From NCBI GenBank assembly GCA_013374505.1, contig QENJ01000057.1, positions 1 through 15,516 of the forward strand: a DNA stretch of 15,516 bases, given 5' to 3'. Below are positions 7,770-13,976 of this stretch, piece by piece. The DNA is from Candidatus Methanophagaceae archaeon (lineage in GTDB: Archaea > Halobacteriota > Syntropharchaeia > Alkanophagales > Methanospirareceae). Positions within the stretch are counted from its first letter, which is position 1, and every line of letters begins with the position of its first letter. A program made the position numbers and the translations under genes. The notes beneath the pieces are model-generated. The model was not told where the DNA came from and did not search any database. It saw nothing but the letters and a program-made list of their open reading frames with translations.

Positions 7770-8000
7770 ATGGCGGGAGTGAGAGTTCAGTATGTGTATG
7801 ATGAAAAAGGCAGGAGAACGGGCGTTATAATTCCTACTGAGTTATGGAATGAAGTGAAGAGTAAAATAGAGATAGGGGGAAAGGTGAAGAAGGGGGAAGT
7901 TGTCACTCCTTCGGAGTATAGGGGGATTTACAAGGATTTGGGGGCCGACCTTGAAAAAGAGGCAAGGAGTTTGAGAGGCGAATGGACAAGGAATAATTAG
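7770..8000 (+). CDS. VapB-like antitoxin
   Basis: This 76-residue protein begins MAGVRVQYVYDEKGRRTGVI, a short beta-rich DNA-binding start seen in archaeal antitoxins. It continues IPTELWNEVKSKIE, then a charged helical C-terminus of the kind that wraps around the toxin. Such antitoxins neutralise a PIN-domain RNase and repress their own promoter. Identification rests on size, sequence style and position: the next frame, overlapping by one base (TAGTG), encodes remains of a VapC PIN domain. The gene looks intact although its toxin is broken. GTG at 7779 is an alternative start, because GAGGG lies only 2 bases before the ATG. A RelB- or CopG-type assignment is less likely. Confidence 0.65.
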   Translation: MAGVRVQYVYDEKGRRTGVIIPTELWNEVKSKIEIGGKVKKGEVVTPSEYRGIYKDLGADLEKEARSLRGEWTRNN

Positions 8001-8119
8001 TGGATACAAACATAAAGTTGCCTGATGTGGTAATTGCCGCAATAGCATTGCATAAAAATCTAATCCTCGTGACGAGGAACGAAGATGATTTTAAAGATGT
8101 TGAAATGTTGGAAGTATAG
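8000..8119 (+). pseudogene. VapC PIN-domain toxin with a large internal deletion
   Basis: The frame starts with GTG overlapping the vapB stop by one base. It reads VDTNI, the first conserved Asp region of PIN domains, and jumps directly to KLPDVVIAAIALHKNLILVT, then RNEDDFKDVEMLEV. The latter is the PIN C-terminal half with its conserved Asp residues. A normal VapC has about 120-140 residues; only 39 remain, so roughly 70-90 residues from the middle are missing without loss of frame. The TAG stop (8117-8119) coincides with the tip of the IS630 element, which also removed the last few residues. The nuclease fold cannot form, so the toxin should be inactive. The antitoxin gene is left without a working partner here. 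Confidence 0.75.
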
Positions 8120-8136
8120 TCAAGGGCACAAATAAT
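8115..8136 (+). repeat. IS630 left inverted repeat
   Basis: It reads TATAGTCAAGG, then GCAC, then AAATAAT. The matching right copy differs only in the four middle bases. The transposase stop codon (TGA, minus strand, 8120-8122) falls inside this repeat. Confidence 0.85.
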
Positions 8137-9131
8137 TGGACAGATCCAGTGAAAATGGTTGTTTATTCCAGTAGGATTTTAGTGAAGTTCGTAGTTCTTT
8201 TATAGTATTATGGGTAGTATTAGCCGTTTTATTTTCACGTGTCTGACGCCAGCACTCTTCAACGGGGTCAATATCGGCAGCACCTCTGTTGGCAAGAACA
8301 TGTAATCAATTGTATCCTTGTTCTCTTTGAAATAGCCCACAACAAGATTATTTTTGTGCCACGTTGCTCTGTCAAAAATGAACAACACGTTCTTATAACG
8401 CTTGTGCATCCTTTTTACAAATTTTAACACTTCCTCTTTAGTCTGACGACTCAGTTCTTGGTAGTGAAACTTTCCATGCCATGTTAGAGCGCCGCCCACA
8501 TTTATTGCCTCTTTCGAACCATTCATGTAGACAATTGGTGTTGTCCCTTTACGGGCCCAACATGTACGTCTGTCCGCATCAATTGTAAAATGAGCCTCAT
8601 CCATGCAGATAATCACTATGTCTTTACCCAAACTTCCGAGTTTTTTTTAAACAGCTCTTTGAACTCGTCAACATCCTTCTGATTTCTGCGTTTGTGCCTT
8701 GGTCTTGGAACCAAACGAACAAAACCCAAATTTGAAATAATCCTGCGAACATGCCTCGATCCATATGAAACTCCAAATTTTGACTTAATCAATACCTGCA
8801 CATCTTTTGTTTGCCAGCCCCTTGTATATCCATTTTCCATCGTGTAAGGTTTATCTAGGATTGAATCTAGCTCTTTTAAGTTTTCTTCACTCAACTTAGC
8901 CTTCTTCCCCCTTCCTTTCCTATCACGAAGCCCTTCAAAACCTTCTTCTTTGAATCTACAATGCCAGAAAGAGACGCTACTCTTGGAAGTGTGGCATATC
9001 TTTTCTATGTCTCTATCCTTGTAGCCTTCTTTCAATAAGAGAAGGTAATGCAGACGCTCTTTTATTTTCCCGTCCCTCTCTCTTTTATATCTTTTCTCTA
9101 ACTCTTCTAAATTGACGTCTTGCAACTCCAT
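8120..9131 (-). pseudogene. IS630-family transposase in three frames
   Basis: Together the frames encode about 337 residues. The first (9131 to about 8641) has the N-terminal helix-turn-helix part: MELQDVNLEELEKRYKRERD, KSSVSFWHCRFKEEGFEGLR and a winged-helix stretch ending DVDEFKELFKK. At an A8 run on the minus strand (8641-8648) a -1 shift gives KKLGSLGKDIVIICMDEAHF with the first catalytic Asp. The second frame continues to LFIFDRATWHKN (second Asp) and YMFLP. Near 8287-8293 another -1 shift is needed to read NRGAADIDPVEECWRQTREN, carrying the catalytic Glu, and on to a TGA at 8120-8122. Without that second shift the protein lacks its third catalytic residue and ends at 8200. The first shift could be programmed, as in other IS630 elements. 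The second, with no slippery run, looks like decay or a sequence error. Confidence 0.85.
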
Positions 9132-9150
9132 AAAATCATATTAATGCCCT

Positions 9151-9172
9151 ATTATTTAAAGCCTTGACTATA
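9151..9172 (-). repeat. IS630 right inverted repeat, with transposase promoter
   Basis: Read on the minus strand it is TATAGTCAAGG, then CTTT, then AAATAAT. The TTTAAATAATA run inside it is a candidate TATA box about 20-28 bases before the transposase ATG at 9131, which would give a leaderless or nearly leaderless message. Confidence 0.75.
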
Positions 9173-9191
9173 TATAAGAAAAAGCGGCAAC

Positions 9192-9413
9192 TCACAACTC
9201 TCCTTTAAACGCCTTGTCAAGAATGCTCGGCACCATTTCTTCGAGTTCTTTTTCCGTTTCTGCTTGTAATCTTTTTAAATCGTCCACCTTAGCCTGAAGC
9301 CTTTTGAGGTAGGCTACGATGCGGCGCTGCTCGTAGGATAGGGGAACAGGAATTTGTAATTTCAGCAGAATCTTCTGTGTAAAAAAAAAAAAGCTCGTGA
9401 TGATCCCCTGCAT
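9192..9413 (-). pseudogene. Type I restriction specificity subunit (HsdS), C-terminal remnant
   Basis: HsdS is the DNA-recognition subunit of type I restriction-modification enzymes. Only the end remains: LKLQIPVPLSYEQRRIVAYL followed by KRLQAKVDDLKRLQAETEK and the terminal VPSILDKAFKGEL. These are the conserved region after the second target-recognition domain and its coiled-coil helix. The frame breaks at a 12-base A run (9381-9392). Upstream, another frame reads NNSSIIERKNSECRGSSRAF (to about 9450), which could be the eroded end of the target-recognition domain. No hsdM or hsdR is in the window. The full gene would be about 400 residues. It lies 20 bases from the IS630 end, so transposition or deletion beside the IS may have removed the rest. 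Confidence 0.75.
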
Positions 9414-9638
9414 TCTGAATTCTTACGCTCTATTATACTTGAATTATTGAAGAGACCGCATAAAAGCCGCGGTAGGCATATTTCTTGGTCAATACGTATC
9501 AAAATTAGATTTGTAGACATAATGGGTGCAGGATATATGTTTTGCGGAATAACGCAACTTCTCCCTACCGTCCCCGATCTAGCTATAACGATGTCCTCGG
9601 ACTGGTTTTTTGGTATTTGTATAGCAAGGGTAGAAAAC

Positions 9639-9758
9639 CACGAGATTTCACGAGATTATCACAAAATTTTTGGGTTAACCGGGGATAAAAAACCAATAGT
9701 GTACTTAAGCAGGATCCCGTGTATTATCTTCTCGTGAAAATCTGTGTAATCTGTGGTT
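9639..9758. repeat. Two facing arms of about 10-base periodic CAC-GATT repeats
   Basis: On the + strand CACGAGATT occurs at 9639-9647 and 9649-9657, followed by CAC at 9660. On the minus strand, reading from 9758, AACCACAGATTACACAGATT is followed by TTCACGAGAAGAT. The arms face each other across about 60 bases. Similar AACCACAGATTACACAGATT-type strings occur between genes in many prokaryotes (from memory, not checked). Confidence 0.55.
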
Positions 9759-9900
9759 ATGCTAAACAAACGCGTTTTTTGTATGCCGCTTTTGCCTCTA
9801 TAACCGCAAGGGGGAAGTTCCTTGAGATCTGGAGTTAGGAAGCGTAGGGGCACATATAAAACTTCGCATTAACCTGATTTTATGCCGTATAGTGGATACC

Positions 9901-9931
9901 ACGCACAAGTCGCTCGGGTGACGCACAAGTC
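9901..9931. repeat. 11-base direct repeat ACGCACAAGTC
   Basis: Two exact copies, at 9901-9911 and 9921-9931, spaced 20 bases start to start (about two helical turns). They are followed by related AAGTCAC and TTGTCAC words up to about 9990. Function unknown. Confidence 0.5.
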
Positions 9932-10023
9932 ATTTCTACCATAAGTCACGGCTCACCCTTGTCACATATCCTACATCCCATGAACCTCCAGCAGGCTCAA
10001 GCAGCCACAACGCAAATGTTTAT

Positions 10024-10039
10024 CGTACAAAAAAGTACG
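10024..10039 (-). terminator. Hairpin directly after the two-helix protein gene
   Basis: On the minus strand CGTAC, six T, GTACG follows immediately after the TAA of the gene at 10040-10273. The stem is only 5 bp. A T-rich run in this position fits archaeal termination. Confidence 0.35.
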
Positions 10040-10273
10040 TTATAAAGCGCTTACTACGGCAACGGCGACAATAGCCAAAAAGGCGAATAGAAGTGGATAA
10101 ATTGCCACAGATGTAGCTTTACCAATACGTGACGCTTTTCTACTTTCACTTGCACTTAGCAATTCTTTCGCTATAAGAAGCGTGATCAGCACAATCACAC
10201 CAATAGCACCAAACATCGCGGCCTGACCCAAAGCTACAACCGTCGTTGTAGTAGTTGTTACTATACTCAACAT
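10040..10273 (-). CDS. Small two-helix membrane protein, function unknown
   Basis: This 77-residue protein opens MLSIVTTTTTTVVALGQAAM. It has two membrane helices, about residues 18-36 and 55-76, joined by a polar, basic loop (KELLSASESRKASRIGKATS). Six consecutive Thr near the start are unusual. A Shine-Dalgarno GAGGGAGA (10283-10290) sits about 10 bases before the ATG, and TATATAAAG lies just beyond it. It is divergent from the CPBP protease gene across 145 bases. The sequence suggests an integral membrane protein, perhaps a holin-like or regulatory peptide, but nothing in it identifies a family. The neighbourhood of archaeosortase genes makes an envelope role plausible by position only. 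Confidence 0.7.
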   Translation of the reverse strand: MLSIVTTTTTTVVALGQAAMFGAIGVIVLITLLIAKELLSASESRKASRIGKATSVAIYPLLFAFLAIVAVAVVSAL

Positions 10274-10418
10274 TGTTCTTTTTCTCCCTCTTTATATACT
10301 ATCCCTTTATCTGATTGTGACATCTGTTATAACCATGTTTTACAATGGTACATATAAAGTTTTCCGTGTATATATAAACTTTTCGGCTTTCGTAATAACA
10401 GGAAGATGACACGACCAA
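10274..10418. promoter_or_regulatory. Divergent promoter region
   Basis: Toward the CPBP gene, GTATATATAAAC at 10368-10379 is a strong TATA-like box about 45 bases before the ATG, with GGAAG at 10401-10405 as a weak ribosome site. A second box, CATATAAAG, is at 10351-10359. Toward the small membrane protein, AGTATATAAAG (10290-10300, minus strand) and GGTTATAAC (10327-10335, minus strand) are candidates; the latter leaves room for the Shine-Dalgarno. Confidence 0.45.
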
Positions 10419-11381
10419 ATGCGAAGAGACAAAAAAACTGTTAAGAACCGTGTAATTGAGTGGTTAAACCGAGACAAATCACCCCTTTTGAAGACTCACC
10501 CTCTGTGTGGGTCAATAGCACCGTCAAGAGGTTATGCAAGTCGTTCCACGCAAAAAAAACACTACCAGCAGCCTCCTTTGCGGGTGCAGCCGCGGAAAAA
10601 AACAATACGAAAAAGGAACCTTAATATCGCCTTCATCTGTGCTACCTACCTGTTTCTGATTACCGGTGAAGAATTGCTAACGAGTTACGACCCGCTATTG
10701 GGCGTTGTATCCCATATATTAATCCTGTGCGGGCTGCTTCTCTACGCCGCCATAGAATATGATGGGAATAAAATCTTCGCGCAATTCCTTATGGTGCTCG
10801 TTATCCCGCCTATGATTCGTATACTGAGCTTATCAATGCCGATTGTGCACTTCAGCCGTATTTTTTGGTTCATACTCATTTCTATACCTATCTTCATCGC
10901 CGTGTTCACCTGTATGTGGTTGCTAGGCATTCGCCCAAAAGATGCCGGACTTGTCATGCCACGCCGGAGGGACGCGCCAATTGAAGCGGGCGTTATACTC
11001 ATGGCCGTGCCTTTCGGTATAATAGAATATCTAATTTTAAAGCCCAGCCCTCTTGGCTTGTACTTAGCAATACCTAATCTTATTGCTTTAGTACTAATCA
11101 TACTTGTATGTACCGGTTTTTTAGAGGAACTATCTTTTCGTGGCTTGATGCAGTTTACCACACTGCAACTGATAAGTAAATGGTGGGCCATTCTTTTTGT
11201 GTCAGCTATTTTCGGGGTGCTTCACGCGGGCAATCTCAGCTTTCTGGATTGTCTACTTGCTTTTTCCGTTGGCCTTATGTTTTCTGTTGTACGCTATAGA
11301 ACCGGTTCAATATACGGGATCACCGTTTCGCACGGTGTTATCAACATTATACTATTTGTTGTTGCGCCTATGTACTTATAA
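10419..11381 (+). CDS. CPBP-family intramembrane metalloprotease
   Basis: This 320-residue polytopic membrane protein is related to CAAX prenyl endopeptidase Rce1 (CPBP/Abi family). The family motifs are complete: LEELSFRGLM with Glu236, Glu237 and Arg241, then FGVLHAGN with His269, and TVSHGVIN with His305. These residues bind the metal and activate water inside the membrane. About eight hydrophobic segments run from residue 68 to the end. Residues 1-66 are strongly basic and not membrane-like (RRDKKTVKNRVIEWLNRDK at the start), which is odd for the family. They may be a cytoplasmic extension, or translation may start further in, although no better start is visible. The gene overlaps the EpsI-like gene by 6 bases, tail to tail. 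Position beside an archaeosortase suggests a role in surface-protein processing, but the substrate is unknown. Confidence 0.85.
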   Translation: MRRDKKTVKNRVIEWLNRDKSPLLKTHPLCGSIAPSRGYASRSTQKKHYQQPPLRVQPRKKTIRKRNLNIAFICATYLFLITGEELLTSYDPLLGVVSHILILCGLLLYAAIEYDGNKIFAQFLMVLVIPPMIRILSLSMPIVHFSRIFWFILISIPIFIAVFTCMWLLGIRPKDAGLVMPRRRDAPIEAGVILMAVPFGIIEYLILKPSPLGLYLAIPNLIALVLIILVCTGFLEELSFRGLMQFTTLQLISKWWAILFVSAIFGVLHAGNLSFLDCLLAFSVGLMFSVVRYRTGSIYGITVSHGVINIILFVVAPMYL

Positions 11382-12269
11382 TCGCCGCCCGCGTCGCATA
11401 TCTTTCCTTCGCTGCATATCCCGTATCTGCGGATAGAACATAATTGCAAATGGTACAAGCAATGCCAATATGATCACTATTGTACTGGTGACAGGACCCT
11501 TGGCGAAGAGCATGGAAATAATTGAGGGATCCTTTTTTTGTGCCTCAAACATGTAGGGCAAGGTATCCAGCATGAACTGCTCGCATATCTCCAGAATCGC
11601 ATCATATGAGCCATCGAGCGGTGCAAGAGCAGAGATACGGATCATCGTGACAGTATTTGATACTGGTTTCTCTTTTACGTAGTAATATAGGACTACCCTT
11701 CGCTCGGTTACCGTACCATCGGGCGATTCCTTCACGACCACGAGCTTCTTGACTGATAACGTTCTGTTTGTGGATATACCCGTTTTATTCCAAGGTTTAG
11801 TGTACAATGGATCTTCCACCCAGCTTACATCCTGTACTTGTATCTCCTCTTTACCCTCTTCTACTATTGTATAGCCCAAAGCTGGATAACATACGATCGG
11901 GGGATGGAAACTTGAGCGGTTATAGGATTGCATGACGAGGAAGAACACGGGCTGGTAAAAATCTGGGTTGGAATAAGCACGCATGAGTAGCACGTCCGCA
12001 CCCAGCCTTTTGGCAATCCCCTTTGTGTCGTAATCCGTCCCCCACCAGTTACCAATCTCCTTCGGGAATGCACGCATGTGCTCATTACTACCGAAATCTA
12101 TCTTCGCTCGCACTAAGGTCTCATCCGAAGACGCATGCGAGAGTTCGGTGCCTATGGTCGTGAACGATTTGGCAAAGATCATAGACGGTGTTGAAAAGAG
12201 CAATATAATCACGAAGGTAAGCAAAAGAACTCCAATCACCTTATGGTATTCCTCAAAGAATCTTCTCAT
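11376..12269 (-). CDS. EpsI-like archaeosortase-associated protein
   Basis: This 297-residue protein has a membrane helix at each end (about 13-32 and 260-279) and an external domain between. FPKEIGNWWGTDY at 68-80 and FHPPIVCYPALGY at 121-133 resemble the conserved points of the EpsI/DUF3485 domain found fused to or beside bacterial exosortases (W after a short lead, then H-x-P-x-x-C-x-P). The C-terminus is basic (RRKDMRRGRR), placing it in the cytoplasm. It starts 1 base after the archaeosortase stop (TAATATG), with GAGGG about 6 bases before the ATG, so the pair is one transcription unit and probably coupled. This supports a role in archaeosortase function. The biochemical role of EpsI-type proteins is not settled. 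The similarity is by motif only; an unrelated accessory protein remains possible. Confidence 0.7.
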   Translation of the reverse strand: MRRFFEEYHKVIGVLLLTFVIILLFSTPSMIFAKSFTTIGTELSHASSDETLVRAKIDFGSNEHMRAFPKEIGNWWGTDYDTKGIAKRLGADVLLMRAYSNPDFYQPVFFLVMQSYNRSSFHPPIVCYPALGYTIVEEGKEEIQVQDVSWVEDPLYTKPWNKTGISTNRTLSVKKLVVVKESPDGTVTERRVVLYYYVKEKPVSNTVTMIRISALAPLDGSYDAILEICEQFMLDTLPYMFEAQKKDPSIISMLFAKGPVTSTIVIILALLVPFAIMFYPQIRDMQRRKDMRRGRRL

Positions 12270-12270
12270 A

Positions 12271-13095
12271 TTATTCCCTCGCTGTCACCTTACATCCAAT
12301 AACAATACTGACTAATATTAAACATATAAATGCGATGAAGAATAGCAGCGGGCTGAAGAAAGTATGGAAGAAACCGGTCGCTGTGTCTGCGCCGTATGCC
12401 TCTGCAATCAGTAGTAGGGACACGATTCTGAGTATATTTGCGAAAAGGGCTATTGGGACCGCTACAAGAAGGAGCGTAGCTTTTTTGTACAGCGGGCATT
12501 TTAAAATATAGATAAATATTGTGGTCAAAGCCAGTAAAGAGATTAGCGAATTCATGCCGCTGCACGGTGCACCGACAATAAAAGAAGCGTTTTGTAGATG
12601 TATCTCCGCGCCTGTTCTCTCAATGGAAATCCCCAGCATCTCGATGATTGATGCGGCATAACAAGCGGAGAGCGATTGCAGGTGGTATGCAACTTTGCTC
12701 AGCCACTCGACTGGCAAGGGGATGGCGAAGATGAGGTACGCTATCGGGAACAGAAGGGCATGCAGCATGCGTTTACCATAGAAATACAGGAGTAACCCGG
12801 TTGCGGTGAACAAGAAAGAGAGCGCGGTTAAAAATGGAAAGACTTTGATAATACCGATCGCGAAGAGGGATAGCCCAAAAGCGAAGATGTAGATGCCGAA
12901 AGGCCCGGGTTGTTCTATCTCGCATTCGTTATTATAGCGCTGAATGTTTAGCCCTGCGATGACGCAGGATATAATCACTATCAAGAATCCGTGTGTGTAG
13001 TAAGGGTCGGTTAGCCAGAGATTCACCAGCCATACAAAAGTAGGCAGATATAATAGGGCTAATAGGACTACGATAAAAATCGTGATTTTTTTCAT
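12271..13095 (-). CDS. Archaeosortase (exosortase family, probable PEF-CTERM type)
   Basis: This 274-residue membrane protein has about eight helices. It is a cysteine transpeptidase-like enzyme that recognises C-terminal tripartite signals on exported proteins and removes them, with re-anchoring of the protein. The family catalytic set is present: GAPCSGMNSL with Cys178, ILRIV with Arg223 and GFFHTFFSP with His244. The N-terminus has WLTDPYYTHGFLI, a conserved family start (DPxYxHG). It leads the EpsI-like gene in one unit. Upstream a minus-strand AT-rich stretch including TTATACTTTG precedes the ATG closely. A candidate substrate with a PEF-like tail lies 880 bases away. The subtype (archaeosortase C, known partner of PEF-CTERM) is inferred from that tail; archaeosortases A, B or others cannot be excluded. 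Confidence 0.92.
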   Translation of the reverse strand: MKKITIFIVVLLALLYLPTFVWLVNLWLTDPYYTHGFLIVIISCVIAGLNIQRYNNECEIEQPGPFGIYIFAFGLSLFAIGIIKVFPFLTALSFLFTATGLLLYFYGKRMLHALLFPIAYLIFAIPLPVEWLSKVAYHLQSLSACYAASIIEMLGISIERTGAEIHLQNASFIVGAPCSGMNSLISLLALTTIFIYILKCPLYKKATLLLVAVPIALFANILRIVSLLLIAEAYGADTATGFFHTFFSPLLFFIAFICLILVSIVIGCKVTARE

Positions 13096-13268
13096 TTTTT
13101 ACAAAGTATAATAGTTCTTTGCTAAAGCTAAAAAAATCTTTTTTTAGAGATGGTTAGCACGTGACACATAAAGTGTTGGGACGAAGAGATTTACCCCTTC
13201 TTACATACCAAAGGGATTAAATTAAATACACATTAGCAAATAATAAGTTACGTATCTAACAAAGTGGA
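13096..13268. promoter_or_regulatory. Divergent promoter region of archaeosortase and DUF166 genes
   Basis: It is AT-rich throughout. Toward DUF166, TTAAATTAAATACA at about 13217-13230 is a TATA-like candidate about 40-50 bases before the ATG. Toward the archaeosortase, TTATAC near 13105-13111 (minus strand) is the nearest box. An A-rich/T-rich near-palindrome lies at about 13128-13146. GTGGA just before the DUF166 ATG is a weak ribosome site. Confidence 0.35.
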
Positions 13269-13976
13269 ATGAATAATCGAACATATATTCTGTATCACGG
13301 ATCGTTTGGCGAACTGGTAATGGGGCATCTGGTTACGAGCGGATTTGCCGACCGTATTGTTGGCTTATACGACCTGAAAGTCGCGTCTGTATCACTTGAC
13401 GACCCGGAGAATGACATGCCCGAAGACATACCGCTATGTGAGTGTGACCTGCTGCTGGTGCTTGGGATACTGCCCAAGGCTGGAGATCTTGTACCGATTA
13501 TAGTGGAAAAGACCGGTGCAAATGCTGTTATATGGCCCATTGAAGACCCGAACCTGATACCCGAAGGAAGATATTCAATAGAAACTGAACTCAAAGAGAA
13601 GGGCATATCTGTGGAATTCCCGGAACCGCTTTGTGCGCTGGAGCGCAGCGATAATGAAGTGATAAATTCTTTTGCTGATGTTTTAGGTAAGCCCAAATTC
13701 GGACTGCGAGTCAACACGAATAATAAGGTAATCGAAACTGTAAAGGTAATCCGTGATACTCCTTGCGGCTCCGCGTCAAAGATAGGGGCTAAGCTCGTGG
13801 GGATGTCTTATGAAGACATGGGCGCATTCGAGGGGCAGGTAAAGCAAATGCACGATAACGAGTGTGTTGCTTACATGGGTCCGGATAGACCGATAATGCA
13901 GCAAGCGGGTGAATTGCTCGGCGAGGCAATAAAGGATGCTTTGGTCCCACAGCAAAGAAATGAAAGAGCTAGTTAA
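13269..13976 (+). CDS. DUF166-family protein
   Basis: This 235-residue soluble protein of unknown function belongs, by motif, to the archaeal DUF166 group, common in methanogens and sometimes labelled thymidylate synthase-like without good evidence. The N-terminus is a Rossmann-like alternation (YILYHGSFGELVMGHL). A central acidic-to-hydrophobic segment CECDLLLVLGILP is followed by the conserved FPEPLCAL (117-124) and DTPCGSASKIGA (163-174). These carry Cys122 and Cys166, which could bind metal or act in redox chemistry. The usual C-terminal Cys pair of the family appears reduced to a single Cys in HDNECVAYMG. It is transcribed alone, divergent from the archaeosortase. Its stop overlaps that of the following gene by 4 bases, tail to tail. 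No role in sorting is implied. Confidence 0.7.
   Translation: MNNRTYILYHGSFGELVMGHLVTSGFADRIVGLYDLKVASVSLDDPENDMPEDIPLCECDLLLVLGILPKAGDLVPIIVEKTGANAVIWPIEDPNLIPEGRYSIETELKEKGISVEFPEPLCALERSDNEVINSFADVLGKPKFGLRVNTNNKVIETVKVIRDTPCGSASKIGAKLVGMSYEDMGAFEGQVKQMHDNECVAYMGPDRPIMQQAGELLGEAIKDALVPQQRNERAS

Larger units (their letters stand above)
8115..9172 (-). mobile_element. IS630-family insertion sequence
   Basis: An element of about 1,050 bases bounded by inverted repeats (8115-8136 and 9151-9172, 18 of 22 matching). Both start TATAGTCAAGG when read inward. IS630/Tc1-mariner elements insert at TA and duplicate it; both ends have TA runs consistent with this, but the repeats leave the exact tip ambiguous (8117 or 8119 on the left, 9168 or 9170 on the right). 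It carries a single transposase gene that is broken or frameshifted. It lies against a vapC remnant on one side and an hsdS remnant on the other. Confidence 0.85.
9414..10039. other. Region without a convincing gene, repeat-bearing
   Basis: Possible hsdS debris reaches about 9450. Beyond that, the open frames on both strands (9447-9737 and 9659-9853) have arbitrary composition and weak starts. The minus-strand one reads through a periodic CACAGATT repeat, so it is probably non-coding. The stretch holds two facing arms of short periodic repeats (9639-9758), an 11-base direct repeat (9901-9931) and a hairpin next to the following gene's stop. Confidence 0.5.

Noticed and set aside
9447..9737. 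96-residue + strand ORF
   Set aside because: Composition is not protein-like, there is no ribosome site, and it runs across the periodic repeat arm.
9639..9758. CRISPR array
   Set aside because: Units are about 9 bases with 1-3 base gaps, with no spacers of 30-40 bases and no cas genes in the window.
9659..9853. 64-residue minus-strand ORF containing SITTDYTDFHEK
   Set aside because: This peptide is the translation of the CACAGATT periodic repeat, a common source of false ORFs.
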